NCBI GenBank assembly: GCA_943789455.1
Contig: CALSUE010000001.1
Coordinates: 623,001-687,000 of the forward strand
Direction of reading: 5' to 3'
Origin: an uncultured Flavobacteriaceae bacterium
Lineage (GTDB): Bacteria; Bacteroidota; Bacteroidia; Flavobacteriales; Flavobacteriaceae
Length of the DNA stretch: 64,000 nt
Shown: positions 1-9,741 of the stretch, in pieces
How the letters are laid out: the number at the start of each line of letters is the position of its first letter
How positions within the stretch are numbered: the first letter of the stretch is position 1
Position numbers and translations under genes: made by a program
Notes under the pieces: generated by a model
Databases searched by the model: none
Told to the model about the DNA's origin: nothing
Seen by the model: only the letters and a program-made list of their open reading frames with translations

Positions 1-294
1 AATTACGCTTACAGAGTTATTAAAGCAAAATGGATAGATTCTACAAATCAAGAATTTAAAGCAATTTTGAAGGTAAGTGGAGAAGACAACAAAGGAATTG
101 TAAATAATTTAACTAAAATTATCTCAAATACTATGGATGTATTTATCCATAGCATAAATATTGCTGGGAATGAGGGGGTTTTTGATGGAAAACTATCAAT
201 TAGTGTTAAAAATAGAACCCAGCTAAATAAATTGATAGAAAGTATAAAAAAGGTTGAAGGTGTAAAAAAAGTGCAACGTGTTAATACAATGTAA
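1..294 (+). CDS. RelA/SpoT family (p)ppGpp synthetase/hydrolase, C-terminal ACT domain only (5' end outside window)
   Basis: Open frame from base 1; ends ...ILKVSGEDNKGIVNNLTKIISNT...VEGVKKVQRVNTM, typical of the Rsh C-terminal ACT domain. Confidence 0.85.
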   Translation, partial: NYAYRVIKAKWIDSTNQEFKAILKVSGEDNKGIVNNLTKIISNTMDVFIHSINIAGNEGVFDGKLSISVKNRTQLNKLIESIKKVEGVKKVQRVNTM

Positions 295-336
295 ATAACC
301 TTCTGTAAAAACATTAATTTATAACAATAATAACAT

Positions 337-344
337 TAAATTTG
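337..344 (+). promoter_or_regulatory. Bacteroidetes sigmaA -7 element (TAAATTTG) for the Fur-family gene
   Basis: Matches TAnnTTTG, about 20 nt before the start codon. Confidence 0.5.
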
Positions 345-364
345 TTTACTTATAAAGTGATATT

Positions 365-814
365 ATGGTCTCAAAAAACAATCAAGAAGTTGTAAAAAGA
401 GTATTTACAACTTTTTTAGAAGAGAACAAGCACAGGAAAACTCCGGAGAGATATGCTATCCTACAAGAAATATATGATGTAGATGAACATTTTGATATTG
501 AATCTTTATATATCAATATGAAAAACAAAAATTACCGGGTAAGCAGAGCAACATTATACAATACAATAGATTTATTGCTTGATTGTGGTCTTGTCAGAAA
601 ACACCAATTTGATGGTCAGTCTATGGCTCGCTATGAAAAAAGTTATTTTGACAAACAACATGACCACGTAATACTTACCGATACTGGAGAAGTTAAAGAG
701 TTTTGTGATCCTAGAATTCAAGTTATTAAAAAAACAATTGAAGAAGTTTTTGATATAGATATTCATAATCATTCACTTTACTTTTACGGAACAAAAAAAC
801 AATCAAAAAACTAA
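365..814 (+). CDS. Fur family transcriptional regulator
   Basis: [27 protein letters not shown]...[19 protein letters not shown] is a Fur-type winged helix. Confidence 0.9.
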   Translation: MVSKNNQEVVKRVFTTFLEENKHRKTPERYAILQEIYDVDEHFDIESLYINMKNKNYRVSRATLYNTIDLLLDCGLVRKHQFDGQSMARYEKSYFDKQHDHVILTDTGEVKEFCDPRIQVIKKTIEEVFDIDIHNHSLYFYGTKKQSKN

Positions 815-833
815 TTTTTTAGAATTAAATTAC

Positions 834-2105
834 ATGGGGGTAGATTTATTACTTGGTCTTCAATGGGGAGATGAAGGGAAAGGAAAAATTGTAGATGTTC
901 TTACCAAGAACTATGACATTATAGCAAGATTTCAAGGAGGACCAAACGCAGGTCATACTCTTATCTTTGATGGACACAAGCATGTTTTACATACAATTCC
1001 CTCTGGAATTTTTCATGAAAGTGCTTTAAATGTTGTTGGAAATGGTGTTGTTATAGATCCTGTAATTTTCAAAAAAGAATTAGAAAATCTTGATAAACAT
1101 AACATTGATTATGAATCGAAATTACTTATTTCTAGAAAGGCACATTTAATATTACCAACTCATAGATTATTAGATGCTGCTTCAGAGACTTCAAAAGGTA
1201 AGGCTAAGATTGGTTCTACTCTCAAAGGTATTGGTCCAACATATATGGATAAAACTGGAAGAAATGGAATGAGAATTGGAGATTTAGAAATGGACAATTG
1301 GAAAGATAAATATCAAGCCTTGACCTCAAAGCATATCAAAATGTTGGATTTTTTCAATGTAGATATACAATACAATCTAAAAGAGCTAGAAGAGGAATTT
1401 TGCAAGGGTGTTGATAAATTAAGAAGATTACAATTTATTGATAGTGAAGAATTCTTAAACAATGCTGTCAAAGAAAAGAAAACAATACTCGCTGAGGGAG
1501 CCCAAGGTTCATTATTAGACATAGATTTTGGTACGTACCCGTTTGTTACCTCCTCAAATACTACCGCAGCTGGAGCTTGTACAGGTTTAGGTGTTGCACC
1601 AAATAGAATTGGTGAAGTGTTTGGTATTTTTAAAGCGTACACAACTCGAGTAGGTTCTGGTCCTTTTCCAACAGAATTATTTGATAAAGATGGGGCAAAA
1701 ATGGCAAAAGTAGGTCATGAATTTGGAGCAACAACAGGTAGACCAAGACGCTGTGGATGGTTAGACTTAGTAGCTTTAAAATATGCTGTTGATATCAATG
1801 GTGTTACTCAATTAATGATGATGAAAGGAGATGTTCTCTCAGGGTTTAAAACATTAAAAGTTTGTACATCCTACAACTATAAAGGAGAGGAAATTAGTCA
1901 TCTACCTTATAATATTGAACCAGAAAATGTATCTGTAAATTACACTGAATTTAAGGGTTGGGATGAAGATTTAACAAAGATGACTTCTGAAGATCAATTG
2001 CCTAAAAACTTACTAGACTATGTAGCTTTTGTAGAAAGAGAGACTGGTGTGCCTGTTAAAATTGTTTCTGTAGGCCCAGATAGAAAGCAAACTATTCTTC
2101 GGTAG
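834..2105 (+). CDS. purA: Adenylosuccinate synthase
   Basis: LLLGLQWGDEGKGKIVDVLT...GGPNAGHT...GTLKGIGPTY-like, VGSGPFPTE. Confidence 0.97.
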   Translation: MGVDLLLGLQWGDEGKGKIVDVLTKNYDIIARFQGGPNAGHTLIFDGHKHVLHTIPSGIFHESALNVVGNGVVIDPVIFKKELENLDKHNIDYESKLLISRKAHLILPTHRLLDAASETSKGKAKIGSTLKGIGPTYMDKTGRNGMRIGDLEMDNWKDKYQALTSKHIKMLDFFNVDIQYNLKELEEEFCKGVDKLRRLQFIDSEEFLNNAVKEKKTILAEGAQGSLLDIDFGTYPFVTSSNTTAAGACTGLGVAPNRIGEVFGIFKAYTTRVGSGPFPTELFDKDGAKMAKVGHEFGATTGRPRRCGWLDLVALKYAVDINGVTQLMMMKGDVLSGFKTLKVCTSYNYKGEEISHLPYNIEPENVSVNYTEFKGWDEDLTKMTSEDQLPKNLLDYVAFVERETGVPVKIVSVGPDRKQTILR

Positions 2106-2171
2106 TTTTATAGTATAATTAAGAGATTTAGGGTTGTCATTTCAGTATTTTAGCCAAAAGAAAGTAACAGT

Positions 2172-3746
2172 TTGAAAAATTTACTGATCATATTTTTTAT
2201 TTTAATTACATCTATAGGATTTTCTCAGGAAAAGAAAATTATATATGATGCTGATTTGCAGTTCGTTGATGAGGAAAAATATCCCGGAGCAACAGTACTT
2301 ATAGGAAATGTAAAAATGATTCACGCTGGTGCTATCTTAACCTCACAAAAAGCCTTTTATTATAAAAAAGAAAACTTTTTTAAAGCCATTGGTAATGTAA
2401 TAATCAATCAAGGAGATACAGTAAAACAATTTAGTAATTACGTAGATTACGATGCGAATTTTAAAAAATCTGTCTCTTGGGGTAATGTTGTTTTAAAAGA
2501 TCCAACCATGACGTTAACAACAGATACTCTCTATTTTAACAGAGCTAGTCAATTACTTTTTTATAAAGATCATGCAATTATTAAAGATGAAACTAATGTT
2601 CTAGAAAGTAAAAATGGTAACTACTATTTAAAACAAAAGAAATTTACTGCAACAACTAAAGTAACCGTTACCAATCCAGATAATGTTATAGCTTCAAATC
2701 ATTTAGACTATTATACCAACTCAGGACATGCTTTTTTGTATGGGCCATCTACCATAACTAATCAAAAAGATAATAATAAAATATATTCTGAAAGAGGTTT
2801 TTACAATACAAAAACGGATATATCGCATTTTGTAAAAAATGCTAAACTTTATTTAGATGATCGAACTATTGAAGGTGATAGTTTATTCTACGACAAAATT
2901 CGTGGCTTTGCCTCAGCTACAAATAATATTAAGGTTATCGATACTGCTGAAAATTTCATGGCTAGAGCAAACTATGCAGAATATTTTCAAAAAAAAGATT
3001 CAATTTATATGATCAAAAGAGCTGTAGCAATTTCTGTTGTAGAAAATGATTCAACTTTTATTCATGGTGATACTCTTTTAGTCACTGGCAAAAAAGAACA
3101 CAGAATTATTCGGTCATATAATAATGTGAAAATTTTTAAATTAGATCTTCAAGGTAAATGTGATTCTTTACATACCAATCAATCAACAGGTATTACAAAA
3201 ATGTATGTTAATCCGATATTATGGTCTGAAAAGAGTCAAATAACTGGAGATAGCATCAAATTATTAAGCAATACAAAAACTGAAAAATTAGATTCTTTAA
3301 AAATATTAGGAAACTCCTTCATAATTCAAAAAGATTCGATAGATCCAGAAAATTTCAACCAAATTAAAGGTAGGAACATGTATGGTAAATTTATTGACAA
3401 TCAACTTAAAACCCTTTTAGTTAAAGGAAATGGAGAAGCAATAAACTTCAACAGAAATGATGAAGGAGTTTTAGAAACCATTACTAAACAATATTGTAGT
3501 AATATCGAATTTGATTTACTAGATAGTGAAATCAATCAAATTAAATGTTTAAATATGTCAGATGGTAAAACCTATCCACCATCATTATATCCAGAAAATG
3601 ATAAGCGTTTAAAAGGTTTTATCTGGCGTGAATCCGAACAACCAAAAAGAAAAGAAGATATATTTTTAAAAAATAGTAAGATAAAAAAGAATAACAAAGA
3701 AGGTCAGTTATTTGGTTCAGGAGAAAATAGTTCTAGACAGAATTAA
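2172..3746 (+). CDS. OstA-like (LptA/OrgA-type) outer-membrane/LPS transport-related protein, TTG start
   Basis: Signal peptide followed by repeated OstA-type beta-strand segments (YDADLQFVDEEKYPGATVLIGNVKMIHAGAILTSQKAFYY). Confidence 0.75.
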   Translation: MKNLLIIFFILITSIGFSQEKKIIYDADLQFVDEEKYPGATVLIGNVKMIHAGAILTSQKAFYYKKENFFKAIGNVIINQGDTVKQFSNYVDYDANFKKSVSWGNVVLKDPTMTLTTDTLYFNRASQLLFYKDHAIIKDETNVLESKNGNYYLKQKKFTATTKVTVTNPDNVIASNHLDYYTNSGHAFLYGPSTITNQKDNNKIYSERGFYNTKTDISHFVKNAKLYLDDRTIEGDSLFYDKIRGFASATNNIKVIDTAENFMARANYAEYFQKKDSIYMIKRAVAISVVENDSTFIHGDTLLVTGKKEHRIIRSYNNVKIFKLDLQGKCDSLHTNQSTGITKMYVNPILWSEKSQITGDSIKLLSNTKTEKLDSLKILGNSFIIQKDSIDPENFNQIKGRNMYGKFIDNQLKTLLVKGNGEAINFNRNDEGVLETITKQYCSNIEFDLLDSEINQIKCLNMSDGKTYPPSLYPENDKRLKGFIWRESEQPKRKEDIFLKNSKIKKNNKEGQLFGSGENSSRQN

Positions 3747-3770
3747 TATAAATTGAATCCATAAATTCTA

Positions 3771-4952
3771 ATGGTGAAAAATGATTTCTTAACATATCAA
3801 GCACAAACAAGTCCATATCCTTTATCAATTGAGGTTAAAAAAGCTAAAGGATCCTATATATATGACAGCAATGGAAAAAAATACTTAGATTTTGTTGCTG
3901 GAGTTTCTGCAAATAGTTTAGGTCATAGACACCCTAAAGTAACTAGAGCAGTAAAAAAGCAATTGAATAAATATACTCATGTAATGGTGTATGGAGAATT
4001 TATTCAAGAACAACCGCTTAAGTTAAGTAAACTTTTAGCTTCCACCTTACCTAAAGCCTATAGTGTTTATCTAACAAACTCAGGAACAGAAGCTTGTGAA
4101 GGTGCATTAAAACTAGCAAAAAGACATACAAAACGATATGAAATTATTTCTGCACATGAGTCTTATCATGGAAACACACAAGGCTCTATGAGTGTTTCAG
4201 GAGCAGAAATTCAAAACAGGGCCTTTAGACCTTTAGTACCAGGCTCAAAATTTATTAACTATAACTCATTACAAGATTTAAGTAAAATCACACAAAATAC
4301 TGCGGCAGTTATTTTAGAGACTATTCAGGGAGGAGCTGGGTTTATTATTCCAAAAAATGATTATTTAAAAAAAATAAAAAAACGATGTGAAGAAGTAGGT
4401 GCATTATTAATTTTAGATGAAATACAAACTGGAATTGGACGAACAGGTAAATTTTGGGGTTTTGAACATTACGGAATTACTCCAGATATTATCATTACTG
4501 GAAAAGGTTTAGGTGGTGGAATGCCAATTGGTGCATTTATTGCTGAAAAAAATCTAATGGATTTATTAAAAGAAAATCCTACACTAGGTCATATAACTAC
4601 CTTTGGAGGACATCCTGTTATAGCTTCTGCTGGAGTTGCTACAGTTCAAACAATTTTAGATTCAACATTAATTAAAGAAACACTTGAAAAAGAAGCATTA
4701 ATTAGAAAGCTTTTAATACACCCAAAAATCAAAGAAATAAGAGGCAAAGGATTAATGCTTGCTGCCATTGTTGAGTCTAATGAAATGGCTTCTAAAATCA
4801 TTCATAAATGCTTAGATTACGGATTAATTTTATTTTTCCTCTTGTTCGAGGGAAAAGCGATTAGAATTACCCCACCACTTACGATATCAAAAAAAGAAAT
4901 TATAAAAGGTTGTGAAATTTTAAGAAAAGTTATCGATGAATTAGATGCATAA
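3771..4952 (+). CDS. Class III PLP-dependent aminotransferase family protein
   Basis: YLDFVAGVSANSLGHRHPKV, SGTEACEGALKLAKR, LILDEIQTGIGRTGKFWGFEH, GKGLGGGMPIGAF. Confidence 0.9.
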   Translation: MVKNDFLTYQAQTSPYPLSIEVKKAKGSYIYDSNGKKYLDFVAGVSANSLGHRHPKVTRAVKKQLNKYTHVMVYGEFIQEQPLKLSKLLASTLPKAYSVYLTNSGTEACEGALKLAKRHTKRYEIISAHESYHGNTQGSMSVSGAEIQNRAFRPLVPGSKFINYNSLQDLSKITQNTAAVILETIQGGAGFIIPKNDYLKKIKKRCEEVGALLILDEIQTGIGRTGKFWGFEHYGITPDIIITGKGLGGGMPIGAFIAEKNLMDLLKENPTLGHITTFGGHPVIASAGVATVQTILDSTLIKETLEKEALIRKLLIHPKIKEIRGKGLMLAAIVESNEMASKIIHKCLDYGLILFFLLFEGKAIRITPPLTISKKEIIKGCEILRKVIDELDA

Positions 4953-4971
4953 AGTCTAAAGACTATAAAAT

Positions 4972-5005
4972 AAAAAAACTCCTAATTAGATTAGGAGTTT
5001 TTTTT
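4972..5005. terminator. Bidirectional Rho-independent terminator between convergent aminotransferase and aconitase genes
   Basis: ACTCCTAA-TTAGA-TTAGGAGT stem-loop flanked by A-tract and T-tract. Confidence 0.85.
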
Positions 5006-5025
5006 GATTAAATCTTAACTATGAA

Positions 5026-7293
5026 TTATGCATTTTGCTTTTTAATTAAGTTTAAAGCAGAACCCTCATTATACCATTCAATCTGTCCTGAATTATAAGT
5101 GTGATTGGTTTTTATAAAATCAACGCTACCATCATCATGAATCACTTCAATAGTCAGTTGTTTTCCTGGAGAAAACTCATGTAAATCTGTAAAGTTGAAA
5201 GTATCGTTTTCTTGAATTAAATCATAATCTGATTCATTAGCAAAAGTTAAACCTAACATTCCTTGCTTCTTTAAATTTGTTTCATGAATTCTAGCAAAAG
5301 ATTTTACGATTACAGCTACAACACCTAAGTGACGAGGTTGCATAGCTGCGTGTTCTCTTGAAGAACCTTCACCATAATTGTGATCTCCGACAACTATAGA
5401 ATGAATCCCAGCTTTTTTATATGAACGTTGAACATCAGGAACACCTGCATATTCTCCTGTAAGTTGATTTTTCACAAAATTAGTTTTCTTTCCAAAAGCG
5501 TTTACAGCCCCGATAAGGGTATTGTTGGCAATATTATCTAAATGACCTCTGAAACGTAACCAAGGACCAGCCATTGATATGTGATCTGTTGTACATTTAC
5601 TAAAAGCTTTGATTAATAGTTTCGCTCCTTTAATTTCATTCCCTATAGGTTTGAATGGCGTTAACAACTGTAGTCGTTCAGATTCTTCATTAACTACAAC
5701 TTTAACATGCCCTCCATCTGCTTCAGGAGCTAAAAATCCATTATCCTTTACCTCAAAACCTTTTGGTGGCAATTCCCATCCTGTTGGCTCATCAAACATT
5801 ACCTTGTCTCCATTAGAATTTATGAGTGAATCCGTTAGTGGATTGAAATCTAATCTCCCAGCAATAGCAATTGCTGCTGTGATTTCCGGTGAGGCAACAA
5901 AAGCATGGGTATTAGGGTTTCCATCAGCTCTTTTTGCAAAGTTTCTATTGAAAGAGTGAATAATACTATTCTTGGGTGCATTTTTGGGATCGCTATACCT
6001 TGCCCACTGACCTATACAAGGTCCACAAGCATTGGTGAAAATTTTAGCATCTAATTTTTCAAAAATTGATAAAATACCATCTCGCTCTGCAGTATATCGA
6101 ACTTTTTCTGAACCTGGGTTGATACCTAAATCAGCTTTCATGGTTAACCCTTTATCTAAAGCTTGTTGGGCTATTGAAGATGCTCGAGATAAATCTTCGT
6201 AAGATGAGTTTGTACATGAACCTATTAAACCCCACTCCACTTGAAGTGGCCATTCGTTAGAGGTTGCTTTTGTATTCATATCCTTACCTATTTCTGTAGA
6301 TAAATCTGGAGTAAATGGACCATTTAATAAAGGTCCTAGTTCAGATAAATTAATTTCAATCACTTGATCAAAATATTGATCTGGATTTGAATATACTTCA
6401 GGATCTGCAGTAAGATAATGTTTAACTTTATTGGCTGCATCAGCAACATCTGATCTATCAGTAGCTCGAAGATATCGCTCCATAGATTCATCATATCCAA
6501 ATGTTGATGTTGTAGCTCCTATCTCTGCTCCCATATTACAAATTGTTCCTTTTCCGGTGCAAGACATTGCAGTAGCTCCAGGACCAAAATATTCTACAAT
6601 TGCACCAGTACCTCCTTTTACGGTTAAAATTTGTGCGACTTTTAAAATTACATCTTTTGGTGCTGTCCAACCAGATAATTTACCTGTTAATTTTACACCT
6701 ATTAACTTAGGAAATTTTAATTCCCAAGCCATACCAGCCATTACATCAACAGCATCTGCACCTCCTACTCCAATTGCAATCATACCTAAACCACCAGCAT
6801 TTACGGTATGAGAATCTGTACCGATCATCATTCCACCAGGGAATGCATAATTTTCAAGAACTACTTGATGAATAATTCCTGCACCAGGTTTCCAAAATCC
6901 TAAACCATATTTATTAGAGACTGACTCTAAAAAATTAAAAACTTCGCTACTTACGGTATTTGCGTGTTTTAAATCATTAGATGCACCATCTTTTGCTTGT
7001 ATTAAATGATCACAATGTGTAGTTGTAGGAACAGCCACCTTACTCTTACCAGCTTGCATAAATTGTAACAAAGCCATTTGAGCTGTAGCATCTTGTAATG
7101 CTATTCTGTCCGGAGCAAAATCTACATAATCTTTTCCTCTGACATATGCTTTATTTGATTTTCCATCCCATAAATGAGAATATAATATTTTCTCAGCAAG
7201 GGTTAAAGGTTTACCAGTAATTTCTCTAGCAGCATCAACACGTTCTTTAATGTTGCTGTAAACCCTTTCAATCATATTTATATCAAATGCCAT
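5026..7293 (-). CDS. Aconitate hydratase (mitochondrial/AcnA-type, 755 aa)
   Basis: [67 protein letters not shown]. Confidence 0.95.
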   Translation of the reverse strand: MAFDINMIERVYSNIKERVDAAREITGKPLTLAEKILYSHLWDGKSNKAYVRGKDYVDFAPDRIALQDATAQMALLQFMQAGKSKVAVPTTTHCDHLIQAKDGASNDLKHANTVSSEVFNFLESVSNKYGLGFWKPGAGIIHQVVLENYAFPGGMMIGTDSHTVNAGGLGMIAIGVGGADAVDVMAGMAWELKFPKLIGVKLTGKLSGWTAPKDVILKVAQILTVKGGTGAIVEYFGPGATAMSCTGKGTICNMGAEIGATTSTFGYDESMERYLRATDRSDVADAANKVKHYLTADPEVYSNPDQYFDQVIEINLSELGPLLNGPFTPDLSTEIGKDMNTKATSNEWPLQVEWGLIGSCTNSSYEDLSRASSIAQQALDKGLTMKADLGINPGSEKVRYTAERDGILSIFEKLDAKIFTNACGPCIGQWARYSDPKNAPKNSIIHSFNRNFAKRADGNPNTHAFVASPEITAAIAIAGRLDFNPLTDSLINSNGDKVMFDEPTGWELPPKGFEVKDNGFLAPEADGGHVKVVVNEESERLQLLTPFKPIGNEIKGAKLLIKAFSKCTTDHISMAGPWLRFRGHLDNIANNTLIGAVNAFGKKTNFVKNQLTGEYAGVPDVQRSYKKAGIHSIVVGDHNYGEGSSREHAAMQPRHLGVVAVIVKSFARIHETNLKKQGMLGLTFANESDYDLIQENDTFNFTDLHEFSPGKQLTIEVIHDDGSVDFIKTNHTYNSGQIEWYNEGSALNLIKKQNA

Positions 7294-7325
7294 AAAAAGT
7301 ATTTTTTCTGTTTATTTAAGTATCG

Positions 7326-7333
7326 CAAAACTA
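7326..7333 (-). promoter_or_regulatory. Candidate -7 element (TAGTTTTG on minus strand) for aconitase
   Basis: CAAAACTA on plus strand = TAnnTTTG on minus, upstream of the start at 7293. Confidence 0.4.
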
Positions 7334-7469
7334 AGGATTTTGAATGATATTTAAAAAATAAACAACAAATAGGTTTGATTTAAAGAATAATAACGCAAAA
7401 AAGTGATATTACTAAGAATACCTTAAAAAAAACAAGCTTATAAAGGTTTATTTTATGAATACGATAAAA

Positions 7470-7805
7470 AAAGCAGACCAATAAGCCGGATTCTGTTCCC
7501 TTAATAGAGTCTTATCATTTATCTAGTTCTAAAATTACTCTTAGAATCGATCTGCCTACCCCTTAGAATCGGGCGAGTAACCCTCAAACTCTAATGTACA
7601 TGACATTGCACCGCACAGAGTTTACCTGGTTTCACTACAGCCGAACTGTACCTGCTTTCTGTTGCACTTGTCCTCAATTTACATTGGACGGATGTTATCC
7701 GCTGTGCTACTCTATGGTGTCCGGACTTTCCTCTTTTTAAAACTAATCTATCATACTATGTAAAAATAAATTAGGTTTTTAAAAGCGATAAGATAGGTCT
7801 GCTTT
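7470..7805 (-). ncRNA. rnpB: RNase P RNA (class A)
   Basis: Minus strand carries GAGGAAAGTCCGGACACCATAG and ACAGAATCCGGCTTATTGGTCTGCT; P1 ends AGCAGACC/GGTCTGCT are complementary; followed by T7. Confidence 0.95.
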
Positions 7806-7812
7806 ATGACTT

Positions 7813-7820
7813 CAAAAGTA
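7813..7820 (-). promoter_or_regulatory. -7 element (TACTTTTG on minus) for rnpB
   Basis: TAnnTTTG match placed so the expected start (~7806) coincides with the P1 5' end. Confidence 0.65.
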
Positions 7821-7837
7821 CAATCTTTATTTATAAT

Positions 7838-7866
7838 AAAAACCCACTCAAAAAAAAATGAGTGGG
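7838..7866 (-). terminator. Rho-independent terminator of the grpE-dnaJ unit
   Basis: CCCACTCA / TGAGTGGG 8-bp stem, A8 loop on plus strand, T-tract on minus strand, just after dnaJ stop. Confidence 0.8.
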
Positions 7867-7892
7867 AAAAAATTGCTATGAAAAAGATTTTT

Positions 7893-9026
7893 TTATGAAA
7901 ACATATCTTTTACTTTTTCAAAAAAAGATTTGTCAGATTTTTTTGGTGATGGAATGAAATTCTCATCGTTTTTCATTTTTTCAAAAAATTGACGTTGTTC
8001 TTTTGTTAATTCTTGTGGAGTCCAAACATTTATATGAATTAAAAAATCTCCTGTACCATATCGTTCAATGCTAGGAAGCCCTTTACCTTTAAGTCTTAAA
8101 ATTTTACCTGATTGTGCGCCAGACTCAATTTTAATCTTCACCTTTCCTGTAAGAGTTTGTACCTCTTTACTAACACCAAGCACAGCCTCAGATAAGTTTA
8201 TATATAAATCAAAATGTACATTTGTCCCTTCTCTTTTTAGAGTCTCGTGTTGAATTTCCTCTATCAACACTAATAAATCACCAGAAATTGAATTTTTACC
8301 AGGTGCTTCATTTCCTTTACCTCCAACTTTCAGTTGTACACCTTCAGTAACACCAGCAGGTATATTTATAGAAACTGTTTCTTCTTTTGCAATGAGTCCT
8401 TGAGCATCTGCACCATTAGGCTTGCTAGAAATAACTTCACCGCTTCCCTGACAGGTAGTACAAGTAGTAGCTGTTTGCATTCTTCCAAGGATCGTATTGG
8501 TTACTCGCATTTGTTGTCCAGTACCATTACAAGAAGGACATGTTTTGTAGGAAACTCCATCTGCTTGAATTTTTCTACGAACTTTAACTTTCTTTTCAAC
8601 CCCTTTAGCTATTTCTTCAAGCGTTAGTTTTACACGAATACGCATGTTAGATCCTTTCACTCTTGCTTGACGTTGACCTCCACCACCAAAGCCTCCGAAA
8701 CCACCACCAAAACCACTTCCACCAAAAATATCACCAAATTGGCTAAAAATATCATCCATATTCATACCTCCACCACCAAAGCCGCCACCTCCTTGGGCGC
8801 CTTCAAAGGCTGCATGACCATATTGATCATATCGTGCTTTTTTGTTTCCATCACTCAAAACTTCGTATGCTTCCGCTGCTTCTTTAAACTTTCCTTCAGC
8901 AGAAGTATCATTTGGGTTTTTATCAGGATGGTATTTAATAGCCATCTTACGATAAGCTTTTTTAATCTCAGCTGAACTGGCAGATTTGCTAATTCCTAGT
9001 GTATCGTAATAATCTTGTTTTGCCAT
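7893..9026 (-). CDS. dnaJ: Chaperone protein DnaJ (two CxxCxGxG zinc-finger repeats)
   Basis: MAKQDYYDTLGISKSASSAEIKKAYRKMAIKYHPDKNPND, G/F-rich region, CPSCNGTG and CTTCQGSG. Confidence 0.97.
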   Translation of the reverse strand: MAKQDYYDTLGISKSASSAEIKKAYRKMAIKYHPDKNPNDTSAEGKFKEAAEAYEVLSDGNKKARYDQYGHAAFEGAQGGGGFGGGGMNMDDIFSQFGDIFGGSGFGGGFGGFGGGGQRQARVKGSNMRIRVKLTLEEIAKGVEKKVKVRRKIQADGVSYKTCPSCNGTGQQMRVTNTILGRMQTATTCTTCQGSGEVISSKPNGADAQGLIAKEETVSINIPAGVTEGVQLKVGGKGNEAPGKNSISGDLLVLIEEIQHETLKREGTNVHFDLYINLSEAVLGVSKEVQTLTGKVKIKIESGAQSGKILRLKGKGLPSIERYGTGDFLIHINVWTPQELTKEQRQFFEKMKNDENFIPSPKKSDKSFFEKVKDMFS

Positions 9027-9096
9027 ATTATTTTTTATTTTTCCTAAAAGGAGAAGTGATCTATATTTATTTTAATCTGTTAGACAAATGAATAAT

Positions 9097-9633
9097 TTAT
9101 GATTGTCCAATAACTACTTTAGGGTAGCGTATGATTTTGTCTCCTAACTTATAACCTTTCTCAACAGCATCGATTACCTTACCTTTTAACTTATCTGATG
9201 GTGCAGGTATTTGTGTAATGGCTTCATGAATTTCGGCATCAAATACATCTCCTTTATTCACTTCAATTTCGGTTAATCCTTTTTGAGTAAGTGTATTTTT
9301 AAACTTATCATTAATTAATTGCATTCCTTTTAAAAGCTCTTTGTCTTTTACCTTCTTAATTTCAGTTAAACCTCTGTCAAAATCATCCATGATTGGCAGT
9401 AAAGATGTCATAAGCTCTTGACTGGCAGTCTTAAATAATTCTATTCTTTCTTTTGAAGTTCTTTTTTTATAATTCTCAAACTCAGCAAAAAGACGTAAAT
9501 ATTTATCTTTCTCTTGCTGAATAAGTTCCTCAGAAGTTGGCTTAACTTCATCAATATCTTGGTTTTCATTAACTTGAGGATTATTCTCTGAATCTTTTAT
9601 TTCTTCTTCTTGTTTGTTTTCTTTAGTACTCAT
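9097..9633 (-). CDS. grpE: Nucleotide exchange factor GrpE
   Basis: RLFAEFENYKKRTSKERIELFKTASQELMTSLLPIMDDFDRGL...GYKLGDKIIRYPKVVIGQS. Confidence 0.95.
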   Translation of the reverse strand: MSTKENKQEEEIKDSENNPQVNENQDIDEVKPTSEELIQQEKDKYLRLFAEFENYKKRTSKERIELFKTASQELMTSLLPIMDDFDRGLTEIKKVKDKELLKGMQLINDKFKNTLTQKGLTEIEVNKGDVFDAEIHEAITQIPAPSDKLKGKVIDAVEKGYKLGDKIIRYPKVVIGQS

Positions 9634-9665
9634 TTTATAAATTGTTAAAATGTTTACATTTTATA

Positions 9666-9682
9666 TTCAATAATTTTGCCAA
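9666..9682 (-). promoter_or_regulatory. Sigma54-like promoter motif TTGGCAAAATTATTGAA upstream of grpE
   Basis: Plus strand TTCAATAATTTTGCCAA; same GG-N10-G(A) spacing as motifs at 46635 and 56511; predicted start ~9655, ~22 nt before grpE. Confidence 0.55.
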
Positions 9683-9683
9683 T

Positions 9684-9712
9684 AAAAAAATAGTGTCAAA
9701 GTGACACTATTT
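9684..9712 (-). terminator. Rho-independent terminator downstream of murA
   Basis: ATAGTGTCA-AAG-TGACACTAT with T7 on minus strand. Confidence 0.8.
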
Positions 9713-9741
9713 AGGATGTAAGGTTAAAAGTTTAGTAAAAA

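Noticed and set aside
48-314. 88-aa minus-strand ORF over the Rsh C-terminus
   Set aside because: Antisense to a confident coding frame, no recognisable domain
5609-5959. 116-aa plus-strand ORF inside aconitase, and the similar ORF at 6431-6811
   Set aside because: Antisense shadows of a well-conserved gene; low-complexity composition
8660-8800. Repetitive GG/CC-rich tract suggesting a repeat element
   Set aside because: Encodes the Gly/Phe-rich linker of DnaJ
8068-8975. Three plus-strand ORFs opposite dnaJ (8068, 8334, 8667)
   Set aside because: Antisense to dnaJ; the Thr/Ser-rich one mirrors the Gly-rich linker
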